NCBI GenBank assembly: GCA_035772405.1
Contig: JAYKKM010000044.1
Location: 2,029,501-2,093,500, forward strand
Reading direction: 5' to 3'
DNA length: 64,000 nucleotides
Source of the DNA: Chrysogorgia sp. JL179-B06
Lineage: Eukaryota; Cnidaria; Anthozoa; Scleralcyonacea; Chrysogorgiidae
The notes under the pieces are model-generated. The model searched no databases. It had not been told where the DNA came from and worked only from the letters and a program-made list of their open reading frames with translations. The translations under genes and the position numbers were made by a program. This document shows positions 30,755 through 43,365 of this stretch, one piece after another (the stretch's first letter is position 1; every line of letters starts with the position of its first letter).

Positions 30755-32002
30755 GTCACAGCGGATGGACACTATCCGCCAGCGGATATAGTGTCCCCTT
30801 TAATTAGATTTCCGCGGATAGTCTTCCCCACTCTCCCCCACGTCGAACTTTGCAAAAAGCTTTGTGCATTAAGCAAACACTTTTATTAGACAAATTTTCC
30901 TAATTAATAAAACCAAAAAGATTTGGTTCAAAATAAAGTTTAAAAAGACAAATTGTTCAGAATGCTGGCGGAGTGCATTCGGGGCACAACCACGCTTCAT
31001 CGGACTCCAAACTCTCCACATTTACACAATTAAAGTGAAACCAGTGGTCGCACAAATCGCACAAAATCATGTCATCGGGCATGAGACAATGGCAAAAGCT
31101 GGTAGCTTTCCGGTAAAAGAGAGTGGACAGCACTGTGAAGACAACTTTCTTATATACTATAGCAATTGTGCTTTTGTTTACGCGGAATGGCTTTGTGAGT
31201 CAATAACGATTCTCGCTCAAAAACTTCGAACTCATAAAATCGTAACCTCGCCATCTACGCGGTATAACGTGATAAAAAGTTTTGCGTTAAGGGTTTTGCG
31301 ATATTTTGTTTAAAGTGCTTATAAACCCAAAATGGGTTTTTGGTGATTCGGATAGAGCATAAAAAGTTAGTTAATAAGTTCTGGATTAGTTTTTGCGTTA
31401 AACTTTTAGTTTCGGAGATATAACGGCTCAAACATGCAAATTGTGCCATTTTTTGGAGCCACCAAAATAACACACAGGGACCTGGATCCGAGGAACCCAT
31501 CTTCAACAACAACTAGGCTTTTGTATAGGAGAAGACAGCTATCTTAAGAGTTTTTATTGAAAAATGCCCAAACGATGTGTCTTTACGATGTTACCTTGTC
31601 TACTCGAATTGTAATATATTTTATAAGTATTGAAACATAACACGTAGCCTGCGCTACTTTTTTTCACAAATTGTGACTTTGAGCCCTTATATCTCCGAAA
31701 CTAAAAGTTTAACGCAAAAACTAATCTAGAACTTATTAACTAACTTTTAATGTTCCATCCGAATCACCAAAAACCCATTTTGGGTTTATAAGCACTTTAA
31801 CAATGCAATTGGCAATATCAGTTTCTCAATTTGGCGTTTATTATTAGTCCAAATTTCTATATTTCGACCAATGAACACGAGAACTAAAGCTTATCCCAGT
31901 ATTTCTTTTGGGGGGACAGAATCCGCGAGGAGGGGGGACAATATCTGCTAGCGGATAGTGTCCGGGGGGACACTTTCTGCGGTGGACACTATCCGCTGTT
32001 AT
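30755..32002. mobile_element. Putative 1.25-kb non-autonomous DNA element with repeated terminal motif
   Basis: The left end has ACAGCGGATGGACACTATCC, GCGGATATAGTGTCCCC and CCGCGGATAGTC. The right end has GCTAGCGGATAGTGTCC, GGGGACACTTTCTGCGG and TGGACACTATCCGCTG in inverted order. Such sub-terminal arrays of a GCGGATAGTGTCC motif are typical of transposase-binding ends (inference). There is no transposase inside. A second, TTAA-flanked foldback sits within it (31314-31796). Confidence 0.55.
31314..31796. mobile_element. Foldback MITE, 483 bp, flanked by TTAA, nested
   Basis: AGTGCTTATAAACCCAAAAT at the left is mirrored at the right end. Arms of about 130 bp include TTTTTGCGTTAAACTTTTAG, TTTCGGAGATATAA and their complements. 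TTAA flanks both ends (31310-31313, 31797-31800). The loop of about 220 bp is unrelated to known sequence. Confidence 0.85.
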
Positions 32003-33751
32003 ACCTGTACAGTTACCCAAAATGATATTTTAAAGCTGAACTGGCTTCGTTCGGGTGTTGGAGGAGCATAAAGTTAATTCAAATGATCCAGTTTTGGGTC
32101 GCGGAAAGATTTCCGTGACAGTGTTGTTACACTAAAAGTTCAATTCAAGTATCTATTTCAAGATCTATTTCACTATTTCCATATATATGTATTCAAATAA
32201 AAACAAGCATATATATGACTGGTTTCCATGCCGAACCAAACCGATACGCAGCAGGAATTCCAAAGCACTCAAAACAATTGGAAAATAGTATATTTTTTAT
32301 GAAAAACACTTATTATAGAAACGTTTAATGCATGAAATATATTTTTAATTTTTTTATATCGAGCCGTCGTAACTGTTAGAAACCGCAAGACTACATTTTG
32401 GACACTGGTCTGTGTCCAGCTGATCATATTGGATATATAAAGAAAATACCTGAAAATACCTCTATCTGTTGCCATACTTAAAGTCATATTTAGCCATTGT
32501 ATATAGTCGAAGATAAAAGTGCGTGGTAAGCCGTAAGCTCCCAAAATATCTCAAATTTGCATGGAATGAACTAGTCAAGGAAAAATAGACACTCAATATT
32601 CATATCGTGTGTGGGTGTATATAATTATTGAAATGCTTGCATGTATAATTATTCCGTGCGTCATCAAAACTTCACTGACGAGTTCTCGAACATGTAATAT
32701 TGTTAGTTTCTTGTGGTCGGTATATACGTCGTTAACGATTACCCGTTTTACACACCAAGGAAGACTTTCGTGCATAAACAAGCCTGCAGCGGTTGGTAGG
32801 TGGACTTGTTTTATATATAGAGTAAGATTTTCCCCAATGTGCTTGCAGCTTTCGTGTTAATATGTGAGTGTGTTGGTGAATATTTGCCGAGATGAAAATA
32901 CAGGAAACAACGCAGTTGTAGTTAATGCGCTTCACTCGAATGTCAACTCGACAACAGAGCAGCAGCTGCTGTAACCGATATACGGCGATAGTACATATAC
33001 GTATATTATTTACACAATTGCATGCATGCATGCATGCAGGTCACGACGACTATATATATATACAACAACATATAACGATTATACAAACTATTTACAAGTC
33101 CTAGCGCCTGAATTATATCTCGTATTAAGTCAGATAATATACAAATAAATTCGGTTTGCTGCTTTTGTCCTCGGCACGGCTAGTTCGGAAGCCATGGAGG
33201 GTTCTCATTTAGATCTAACAAACAAACACTCCAACACAACAAGATTTTCTCTGTCACAAACACAAAGCATTAATGGCATAATGATCGGATGACCTTATAT
33301 ACGCTCTGCATGATACTCGCGAGCTCTAATTATAGCAAGAAAGTGCCTTCTTTCTCGATCTTTTTTAGTTCTCTTGTACGGCAATATAGGGTCTCCAATG
33401 TGCTCTGCAATCAGGAAAAATTCGCTTAATTTTTTCTCCAGACAATCAAAGCACAACACCGAATAAGTACACTCGCTTAATATTAAAGAAAAATAATTAT
33501 AAATTGGAGGTGCAAACTTTAATTTGGGCTTCTTTTCATGTTACATGTACATACAAACGGCGACAATTAAACTTTTGAAATAAGCTTAATAATTTCGTGT
33601 CCTTAAATTCTTTATTTCACTTCAATATTGAGTGGACGTAGTTACTTGGAGCAGTATACTCTTTAACAATTTAGCCGAATTTTCATGTTGAACTAACATG
33701 GGGGTCGAAGATTTTAACGAAGATTTGTAATGAGTATATGAGCATGATTTA
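32003..33751. other. Long stretch without recognised features
   Basis: Only small items were seen: a (GCAT)n run near 33020-33037 and short (TA)n near 33051. Frames of 60-99 codons occur on both strands but overlap each other and show no domain. If a host intron or regulatory region is present, nothing in the sequence marks it. Confidence 0.4.
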
Positions 33752-33950
33752 TTTTGAATCGATCACGCAGGATAACGTTGCCCTATTTATCCGAGCCAGA
33801 GCGTTCGACTATTCAGTTTATCACTGAACTGATAGGGATTCCGAAGACCTACGATTTAAGGTCGTTTTTCGAGAAGACCCGAAAGTCTTACAATTTGCTG
33901 GTGTTGTTGCGAAGGCAGCACCTTCTAGACCTCAATTATTTTAATAAGTG
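33752..33950 (+). repeat. Interspersed repeat fragment, copy 2
   Basis: The segment 33829-33940 matches 730-826. Its frame reads YDLRSFFEKTRKSYNLL and then RRQHLLDLNYFNK before a stop. It is better preserved than the first copy. The parent element is unknown to me. Confidence 0.6.
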
Positions 33951-34286
33951 AGTGGTGGACCGACCCAGCTAGTGCAAGTGTGTTGCACAAAACATGGGCT
34001 CTGTGATCCTTTCAATGTTGTGGGTGTCACATGTCTCACAGAGCGCCGTAAACAGTGTCACGATCTATGCCACGACTTTATGCGACCGACGTGCTTACTG
34101 AACTTGCGTTCAACTTCACTGCATGCATGGATGTGCACAGCGAACGCTCCGATAACAACTATACTTGCGGACGGCCTCCACATGCCCATGAATCCCACGG
34201 ACAAGTGTTCCCATTCCACACAGTTTATTTCTAACTTCGTAAACTATAGGAAGAAGGTTTGGTGGCCTGTTAAGGCGTCACCTTAA
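33951..34286 (+). other. Open frame of unknown meaning, cysteine-rich
   Basis: A 112-codon frame has about ten cysteines, including CCTKHGLCDPF and CHDLCHDF. There is no signal peptide, no known spacing pattern and no splice context. It directly follows the repeat above and may be part of the same repeat. I do not call it a gene. Confidence 0.2.
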
Positions 34287-35168
34287 TATAATCGAACAAA
34301 CGAACGGGAATACCCTTCTAATATTAAAATAACATACGGAAATCATGGGGGATGTCACCGTTGTCTCCTAATTGAATTAAGACGCTGTAATATATTTATT
34401 AGCTTTATTTATTTTCATAATTCGTTACAGCATAATTTTATGTTTCTAAACCAATCTTCATTCACCATTTGCTGGTCCACATGCGTCGAACGCACTTACA
34501 TAATCTTTGATTGATTACTCCTAAAGTATAATATATAAAATACTTAATCTATAAAAGAAACGAAACACGTATACGCGGCGCAGAAACAATACCATGTTCG
34601 GACACTTGCTGCTTGGCACAGCCCTATACATGTAGACACAAAAGATTGACACTCATCAAACATTAAAAAATAGAACAATTTTTCAAACATAGAAGATTTC
34701 TAGTATTATTCTGCTGGCATGCCTGATCCTGAACACTGCGGCAACCTCGTACCCACTGCTCCTGTGTCAGTCCCAAGACCAAAACCAATGTTTATATAGT
34801 TTCTTATACACAATTAAATAACATATGAACACGCTGTAAAAATTTCAGACCAAGAACTTCTATGGTGTTCACGATATCACGAAATCACGAAAATGAAATC
34901 CTACCGCGCCACGAAAATTTACAAATGCTAGAAAGCAAAACCACTGCAGTATTACACTGAAAGTTCAGTTCAAGTTAGCAGCTATTTATTGCCATTTATT
35001 CAACGAAAACTGACAAGCACTCGAAGCATTAATGAATTGTGACGAGCTTATCTATTTCTGTGCGTGATGTTCATTTTTTTATTTAAAAACATTTCAAGGC
35101 AAGGATAGGAAAGGCCTCGAAGTCTATATAATTATAATTAGTAAGGGCCCTCATCCTTGTTTCTTAGT
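34287..35168. other. No recognisable feature
   Basis: GCAACCTCGTACCCACTGCT near 34740 recurs in palindromic form at 36606. Otherwise nothing is noted. Confidence 0.4.
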
Positions 35169-36000
<832 letters not shown>

Positions 36001-36490
36001 TAGTCACCCATTACCGAGATCCCGCCTCTCAGTCAAACCATATGTAAAATTTGTTTTCGTTTATATGACAAGAGGGCCAGCCCTCCTTGGCGAGATCTCG
36101 CTATTGACAACCCGAGATCTCGCCTACGAGGGCTGGAAATTCTTCATATAAACGCACTGAAGAGGGCGGCCCTCCTAGGAGGGCTGGGAAATAAAAGCTC
36201 CATACAAGCGACAAAGTTTATCTTTACCAGTATTTGCTGGACAACTTTATATTTCGCACGACCTGTTTGCTTGTGTTTAAGTTACAAATTGAACACTTGT
36301 CCGGAAAAGTGGGATTCTGGGTTTGTTGCGAAAATAAATGCAGCCGTAGCCATTCGAGCGAGCCAGCTTGGGCAGCGAGCCAGCTCGGTTAGGAGGGCTA
36401 GAAATTCTCATGTAAACAAGGGATGAAATTCATCTCGCCAAAGAGGGCTAGCACTGCAAAGAGGGCTGGTCCTCCGCCATATAAACACCC
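36001..36490. repeat. GC-rich MITE-like repeat (CATATAAAC family)
   Basis: Repeated words include GAGGGCCAGCCCTCCTTGG, CGAGATCTCGC, TTCATATAAACGC, GGGCGGCCCTCCTAGG and CCATATAAACACCCCCC. They alternate in orientation, giving nested hairpins. Looser relatives lie at 4557-4690 and 5950-6195. I cannot fix its ends. Confidence 0.55.
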
Positions 36491-36605
36491 CCCTTACGTT
36501 CTTTAAGCAGATAAGTAATTTCCAGTCCCATAAGGTTCTTTAAAGCAGCAGCTGGTTTCTAAATCGTGTAGTATACCAGTCACCCACTTGGTCGCTGGAC
36601 AAGCA

Positions 36606-36635
36606 ACCTCGTACCCAGCCTGGGTACGAGGTTCG
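36606..36635. repeat. Perfect palindrome
   Basis: AACCTCGTACCCAG is followed directly by CTGGGTACGAGGTT. Confidence 0.85.
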
Positions 36636-36964
36636 CGGACAAGTCGCCGACTGAATCCTCGACAGTCATTAGCCGATTGTTAGAAACCTTTTATAAGCTT
36701 TTTTCTTCGCATTTTCACGTGTAACGCCATTTTCAAATAATCCCCAATAGTGCACGATTAATTTACAATCGCCAACGACTCATATATTCAAATTGAGAAT
36801 AGCAGAATTTACTTATAAAATTATAAACATGAAATCAAATATTCCAAAGGTTTTCCCGAGTATATTATCTTCGCTAAAACGCAGCATTCTTGTGATACAA
36901 TATTTGCTGTGAAAATGAACTTTATTAGATCAAAAAGTAAGAACGAACTATATGGAATCCATAC
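36636..36964. other. No recognisable feature
   Basis: Contains one AGTCGCCGACTG word like that at 620 and 40090. No exon or repeat unit was noticed. Confidence 0.35.
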
Positions 36965-38410
36965 TTTTATTTTATTTACAAGCTTTGCCACATTGAGTAG
37001 CAGGGATATACCCCACAGAGCTTATCGCTCCATTACGGGGTCCCTAAGATAAAAAACATAAACTAACAGCACATTTTAACAATAAGACTAGATAGGGGAC
37101 GATAAAGGTGACATTTTACACATACGGTTTTAAAGGTTTGCGGTATTTCGACATCGTACACGTGTTCGGTTGTATAATGATAATGTTTTAGCAGTTCAGA
37201 TTTGAATTGTCCAATAGAAAGGTTAACATCTCGCAGATGTGATGGTAGAGAGTTGAATATCCTGGGGGTTCTACAATAGAAACTGTTCTGAAAAGTTACG
37301 CTATTCACTTTAGGGATATTTAAAAGAAATTCATTTGATCGGTTTGTACGTCTTGTTACACGGCTGAAGGACTTAATAGAAATGTAAGAGTCACATGAAC
37401 CAACTAATGCTTTAAAAAGGTATACTAAGTCATGCAGGTACTCGTGCCTGTAGTACAGAGGTAGCAGTCCCGTTTTTTTTAGTCTGCAACGATAGAATAA
37501 ACTTAGTTGCGCGGCGTTGGACTCTTTCGATGTTGAGTATTAACGACACGGACTTCGGCGCCCAGACTTGGGAACAGTATGCAAAATGACTCCTAACTAA
37601 AGCTGTGTATAGTGCAATACGCACATGTGGGTCATGGATATCAAAGGAAGACCTTCTTATAAAACCCAGCATTTTGTTGGCTTTAGCCGATACTGCACCA
37701 TATACTTGCGAGTTCCACTTTAGGTCAGTTGTGACTAGAACCCCAAGATCTTTCTGAACATTCGTGGTTTTAACTGATTTGACCATCAGGTGATAGCATG
37801 TCCGAATAGGCTGAACGTTCCTCGTTACCAAGGGCGGCGGAAGGGGGGGGGGGGCTAGGGGGGCTACAGCCCCCCCAATATTTCAGACGAGGGGGCTAAG
37901 CCCCCCCAATATTTTCAGAAAGAGCGTTAATTGCCAATGTCTTTTAAATATCCGTCCACCATTGGGCCAACCAACTCCAATTTAATCCCCACAACTTCTT
38001 CTAGAAACCCGTCCATTTTGTGATTTTGTCCATCCCTTAATTTCGCTTTATATTGACTTTATCCAAACATTCGGAAAAACATCTCAAATTGAAACTTCGC
38101 TGCTTTAACTGTCCCTATTCAAAAGTGGACACACTCATGTTGGCATTTGCTTCTCTTAGTTAATAGTTACTTGAAGTACTGTAATTAAATGCACGCACCG
38201 CTGACCGCTCACAATCTGCGCCCGCACAAGTGGGAGAAAATCGAGCAAATTGATTTTCTTTGTGAATTTATAGCCCCCGCAATATAAAACATCTTCCGCC
38301 GCCACTGCTCGTTACTGTAAGACTACCGCACTTGGATTTTAAATTTATATCGTTAAAGATTTGGGAATCAGTTGATACAGTTGTAAAATGTTCTTCTCTT
38401 CTTTTATTTA
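36965..38410 (-). pseudogene. CR1-like LINE 3' end, reverse transcriptase remnant split by hAT
   Basis: Minus-strand reading runs FNDINLKSKCGSLTVTR (to 38316), then after the hAT insert NVQPIRTCYHL, KDLGVLVTTDLKWNSQV, HFAYCSQVWAP and NIERVQRRATKFILSL. A frameshift near 37490 follows, and the frame continues with YYRHEYLHDLVYLFKALV and PRIFNSLPSHLRDVNLS to a stop at 37063. This is the thumb and tail region downstream of the YxDD core. The 3' end has AATAAAATAAAAG at about 36965-36980. The 5' part is missing, as expected of truncated target-primed insertion. Confidence 0.8.
37829..38307. mobile_element. hAT-type element, 479 bp, nested in the LINE
   Basis: The left end CAAGGGCGGCGGAAG and the right end CTTCCGCCGCCACTG are inverted with two mismatches. 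The 8-bp target CTCGTTAC is exact on both sides (37821-37828 and 38308-38315). The interior has inverted GGGGGCTA and AGCCCCCC words and no transposase. Removing it and one target copy restores the LINE frame across the site. Confidence 0.9.
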
Positions 38411-38835
38411 AAAACCATTATAAAGCTGTGCTTCTAGAATGGCAGCAATAATTTTGATTATCTTATACTAGAGATATTCTAGCTTAATTTCATATAAATT
38501 TTAGATGATGTTTGTAGTGGTTGACTCGAAAGCTTCGGCTCCTTTGACAGAGCCCTTCATGCGCACGATTCATTTCTTGAACTATATTTTCTGTCATTTA
38601 ATTACTTTAGTATATTACTAGTTATTTGTTATGATTTTAAAGCTCTTATAAATAGTGCTAAATCTGAATAAATTTGAATCTGAAACTCAGACAAAACAAA
38701 AAATGTTTAATTCTTGAAATAAATTCGAGTTAAATTTTCCGACTGCAGTCGGCGACGTTTTTTTTTATAGTATTTTTATTTTTATTTTTTTATTTGACTT
38801 GCCTTGATTATCTGGTTTATAGTATGAAATTTACA
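38411..38835. other. No recognisable feature apart from a small palindrome
   Basis: CCGACTGCAGTCGG near 38741 is palindromic. A T-rich tract follows. Confidence 0.4.
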
Positions 38836-38839
38836 TTAA

Positions 38840-39235
38840 CTCTTTCCTGTCCGGCCCAGTCAAAAGGGGTACCGTCATAGAAGACCCCGAAGTCGTCAAT
38901 CGAAAAACACGGCACACGGTAACGCAAGATTAAAAATTGAAATTCGACAAGCGCCAGGGACATGAGATCCACTCACACGCCAAATTTGATTTGATTTCAT
39001 AAACAACTCTGCGATTGGTGGCATTTTCAATTTTCAAGATGATAAATGGAAGTTTTTCAACCTGATTTATGATAATTAATGCTAATTTATGTTAACATCA
39101 TGTGTCTTGTTCGGAAAATGGTAACAGCCGGTTTATTGGGCTTTCAGAAAAGGTATAGGTTTCGCTGAACAGTTATGGATATTTCCCGAGATATCAATAG
39201 AACAAAGAGGTAGTTCAATTTTGGATGTTTTTCAG
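38840..39235 (+). mobile_element. piggyBac-like MITE, right end missing
   Basis: The left boundary TTAA (38836-38839) is followed by CTCTTTCCTGTC. The interior matches the reverse complement of 50809-51220 (AAGCGCCAGGGACATGAGAT, CCACTCACACGCCAA, TGGATGTTTTTCAG). The terminal bases after TTTTTCAG are lost here. Confidence 0.75.
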
Positions 39236-39411
39236 ATAATAAATACGAAAAAGCAGTCCAATATTATCCATGGGAGTCCATATACATGGGGTTTTCTTCT
39301 TTTTTTAAATTTTTTGATTTCCATTTTTTTAACCGCCGAGACTGAATTTCTGTCGAAAGTCTATTTCATTAAAGTGTCTATCTCACGTTTGGGGATTTTA
39401 TATATTCATAA
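39236..39411. other. No recognisable feature
   Basis: A T-rich tract lies at about 39295-39330. No exon. Confidence 0.3.
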
Positions 39412-39664
39412 TATTTGGTCTTCCTGAGCAAAATCATAATATATCTTGTCAGCCGAAAATGTCATCTTCATGGACTTTTTTGCTGTTGAAGTTATCGGAC
39501 GTGATGTCACAAGAGGCATTTTTGTGGCAAGTAACGAAAGAAAACTGGTTTGGAATGCTTCTTGTGACATCACACATGCGGTAACTTTGACAGCGAAAAC
39601 CTCCATAAAGATGAAATTTTCGGCTGACAAGATATATTATGATTTTGCTCAAGAAGACCCAAAT
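39412..39664. mobile_element. Foldback element, arms of about 120 bp
   Basis: GAGCAAAATCATAATATATC, TTGTCAGCCGAAAAT and GTGATGTCACAAGA on the left are mirrored by the right arm. It abuts the pogo-like MITE that follows. The frames within it are shadows of the palindrome. Confidence 0.85.
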
Positions 39665-39665
39665 A

Positions 39666-40057
39666 CAGTAAAATCCCGCGTATAAGAACCTAGTGGATTA
39701 AGAACCTACAGCCTGAAATTTGCCATTTAGACACCCATTTTTATAAGAACCAATTCAGCCTGAAATTTGGAAAAGGTTCTTATTTGCTAGGCATGTAATA
39801 GTTATGGAATGAGAAATAAGACTGAAGGCTTGGCAGTGATTTATACAGTTCCAGATAAATGTGTTTCAGGGTATTAAACTCCTAGACTGCAAAATTTACT
39901 TTCATGAAAGTGTTTCAGACTTTATATGAAACCGCACTTATATTTTCAACTTCTACTGGTATAATAAAATTGTCAACAAAACAAATGTCAGTGTTAAGCA
40001 GTACAGTACTGCATAGAAACTGATGTAAAATAATTTAAATTGTATTTAAAATTTCAC
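39666..40057 (+). mobile_element. pogo/Tigger-like MITE, 3'-truncated copy
   Basis: Starts with CAGTAAAATCCCGCGTATAA after TA and follows the copy at 12926-13449 almost base for base to ATTTAAAATTTCA, where similarity stops. The last quarter and the right terminus are missing. Confidence 0.9.
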
Positions 40058-40151
40058 CAACAACCGTTTACGAAACGGAAAAATAGGTCGCCGACTGTTA
40101 TGACCATGGAAACCAGATAAAGCGATGTAACATGCATGGACAGATTTTTAA

Positions 40152-40243
40152 CGACGTGCTTTTAATGTAAATGCCTTGCAACAAGAGTTGACACGTGTCA
40201 ATTACCTTTTGTGCAACTTAATTTACATTAAAAATACGTCTTT
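40152..40243. repeat. Inverted repeat
   Basis: CGTGCTTTTAATGTAAAT and ATTTACATTAAAAATACG are inverted around a loop with ACACGTGT. Confidence 0.7.
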
Positions 40244-40489
40244 AAATATCATCCGTATCAATCTTTCGTGCCACATCGTCGTTAAACATTGTTCCGTGTA
40301 GAATATGTCGGAAGTTCGAATATTCTATGCATAATGATCGTCGCTAACTTCGCTTTATCGTGAGCGCGAGTTCTATTCTGGCCAGCTTTTTCCAATTGGT
40401 AAGTTTTGGCAAGTTTTCCCAACACGTTAGTCAGTATAGCTTCGGTGCTCGCGATGTTACTCTAACGCAACTTCTCTCGCAACTTGCTT

Positions 40490-40660
40490 TTGTCTATAGG
40501 CAACCTATAAGATCCTATAGAGAACCTATAGGCTTCTATAGGAAATTGGAACATTTTCTATAGGCGACCTATAATGAAACCTATTAGCCTATAGACACCT
40601 ATAGGTGCCTATAGGCTTCTATAGGAAATTGGAACATTGCCTATAGGCGCCAAGAGACTT
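40490..40660. repeat. Cluster of CCTATAGG palindromes
   Basis: At least eight CTATAGG or CCTATAG words lie within about 165 bp. The longer phrase AGGCTTCTATAGGAAATTGG plus AACATT occurs twice (near 40526 and 40613). Spacing is irregular, unlike a simple satellite. Confidence 0.85.
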
Positions 40661-40695
40661 TTTCTGTAAGGTGCATATATATTTGCAAAATTACA

Positions 40696-42014
<1,319 letters not shown>

Positions 42015-42229
42015 GACTTCACGCTTTTCGAGTTGGGTTTTAGCATTTTCGTTATGCAAACTGCGTATAATAGACTGAGGCCGGCTGTCAGTCAAACCCC
42101 AGTGAATAAGCCTTACCCAACGGACATATATAGCTGTGAAGACTATAGAACAGATACGATTTTATCCGACGAATCCTCCGCAGATAGCGGCTTCATATCC
42201 GCTGACTTGGTGCAACCAAACTCAGCTAC
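42015..42229 (+). CDS. Candidate host exon with DSGFIS motif
   Basis: An acceptor-like AAATTTTCCAG ends at 42014. One frame is open for the whole interval (FTLFELGFSIFVMQ, later YPTDIYSCEDYRTDTILSD and ESSADSGFISADLVQPN) and a donor-like AG/GTATTA follows at 42229-42235. DSGFIS fits the DSGxxS phosphodegron recognised by beta-TrCP, and the acidic serine-rich context resembles N-terminal regions of IkB-type proteins. That identity is inference: no ankyrin repeat is in the window. A MITE inserted exactly at the donor (next entry) leaves the frame open to 42440. It could also be a chance open frame. Confidence 0.4.
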
Positions 42230-42238
42230 AGGTATTAC

Positions 42239-42426
42239 TAGCCTCCTCCGCAGGCAACTCTGTGGCTTCTTTTTCCCGAGTCAAATAGCTTCCAACGCTG
42301 TTTTCGCCATTTTTGGCCGCAATCCCTTCACAATCCCTATACTTCCCTGCAATCCCAACCAAAACATTGCTCGCAGAGATTTGACAAGGAAAAAAGAAGC
42401 CACAGAGTTGCCTGCGGAGGCGGCTA
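42239..42426. mobile_element. MULE-like MITE, copy 2, with 9-bp target duplication
   Basis: TAGCCTCCTCCGCAGGCAAC at the left and GTTGCCTGCGGAGGCGGCTA at the right are inverted, with arms of about 35 bp. AGGTATTAC is exact on both sides (42230-42238 and 42427-42435). Same family as 1795-2021 with the interior in the other orientation. The duplicated target contains the putative splice donor, so a second copy of the donor stands to the right of the element. Confidence 0.9.
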
Positions 42427-42539
42427 AGGTATTACGTTAGTTCAGAGCATTTATGTACGTCAAACTGTCGTCAGAGTGACTACGACTGATAATATAATAT
42501 ACATATATTACAGCAAATACAATTCATATATCATATTAT

Positions 42540-42905
42540 ATGCCACAGACTCGTATAGTGTCCTGAACTGCAATGACTTCCCGTACAGTCGTTTGTTCCG
42601 TGAGTTGATGTAATGATTTTCGACGCTTTCGTTGTGTTTACAACGAAAAATGCTTTATCTACGTTATCAACAGTGTGAAGAATATACTCTATAGTCTATA
42701 TAGGGACCAACGCCGTTAGTTCATTTTAATAGTCTTAAACTGAAACCGCGAGGTCAGACTGAGACGCTACAAAGCGTTTTAGGAAAAAAGCAATGTCAGT
42801 ATTTACACATTAACTGTTGAACTTAATGAACTTAACTGTTTGTCAAATCTCTACAAAACTACTGTTCCATGCGATTTTATATGCATAATTGTTGGATAAA
42901 TATCA
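42540..42905. repeat. Diverged partner of 8264-8640
   Basis: See 8264-8640. This copy keeps the left end (TGCCACAGACTCG) and the TTATCAACAG and TTGGATAAATAT blocks but differs in between. Confidence 0.5.
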
Positions 42906-42916
42906 TCTTTGGGAAT

Positions 42917-43061
42917 GGCTAAAACGGATGACTCAAAAGGAGGTGGTTCGTTAGGTTGTAGGATTAAGGTTAGGGTTAGGATTGAGATTAGGGTTGAGAT
43001 TAGGGACAGGATTAGTAGTTCCAGAAAATGTGAAGGTCCTTTTGAGTCATCCCTTTTAGCC
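42917..43061. mobile_element. Foldback with telomere-like interior
   Basis: GGCTAAAACGGATGACTCAA and AAGGA are mirrored by TCCTTTTGAGTCATCCCTTT and TAGCC with one or two changes. The interior (about 42950-43016) is a run of GGTTAGG, GGATTGAG and GATTAGGG words, close to TTAGGG-type repeats but irregular. Confidence 0.8.
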
Positions 43062-43207
43062 TTCACTAAATATGTTTTGAATATATGTGTTGAAATTAGC
43101 ACTTATAATTTATTCAACGCGGTAGGGTCGGAATTTTAAACTCCTTATAAATTGAGCAATTGAGAACACCAAACACACATGTCAAAAACAGACGGCTGTT
43201 TCAGAGG

Positions 43208-43210
<3 letters not shown>

Positions 43211-43291
<81 letters not shown>
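43211..43291. repeat. (TA)n microsatellite, about 80 bp
   Basis: Pure TA repeats directly left of palindrome copy 2. Confidence 0.98.
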
Positions 43292-43294
<3 letters not shown>

Positions 43295-43312
43295 CGCTTA
43301 CCTCAAAACTGG

Positions 43313-43355
43313 TCTGCTACAACTTGTTTCATCTGTAAAAGAATCTTCAGGCAGT
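43313..43355 (-). ncRNA. Hammerhead in left arm of palindrome copy 2
   Basis: Minus strand: ACTGC, CTGAAGA, TTCTTTTACAGAT, GAAAC, AAGTT, GTA, GCAGA. Stem I has four pairs (CTGC/GCAG), and stem II is UCU/AGA above a U-U. Confidence 0.5.
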
Positions 43356-43365
43356 GACTGAAGAT

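Noticed and set aside
42950..43016. TTAGGG-like run as a true telomere
   Set aside because: It is short, irregular, internal and enclosed in a foldback.
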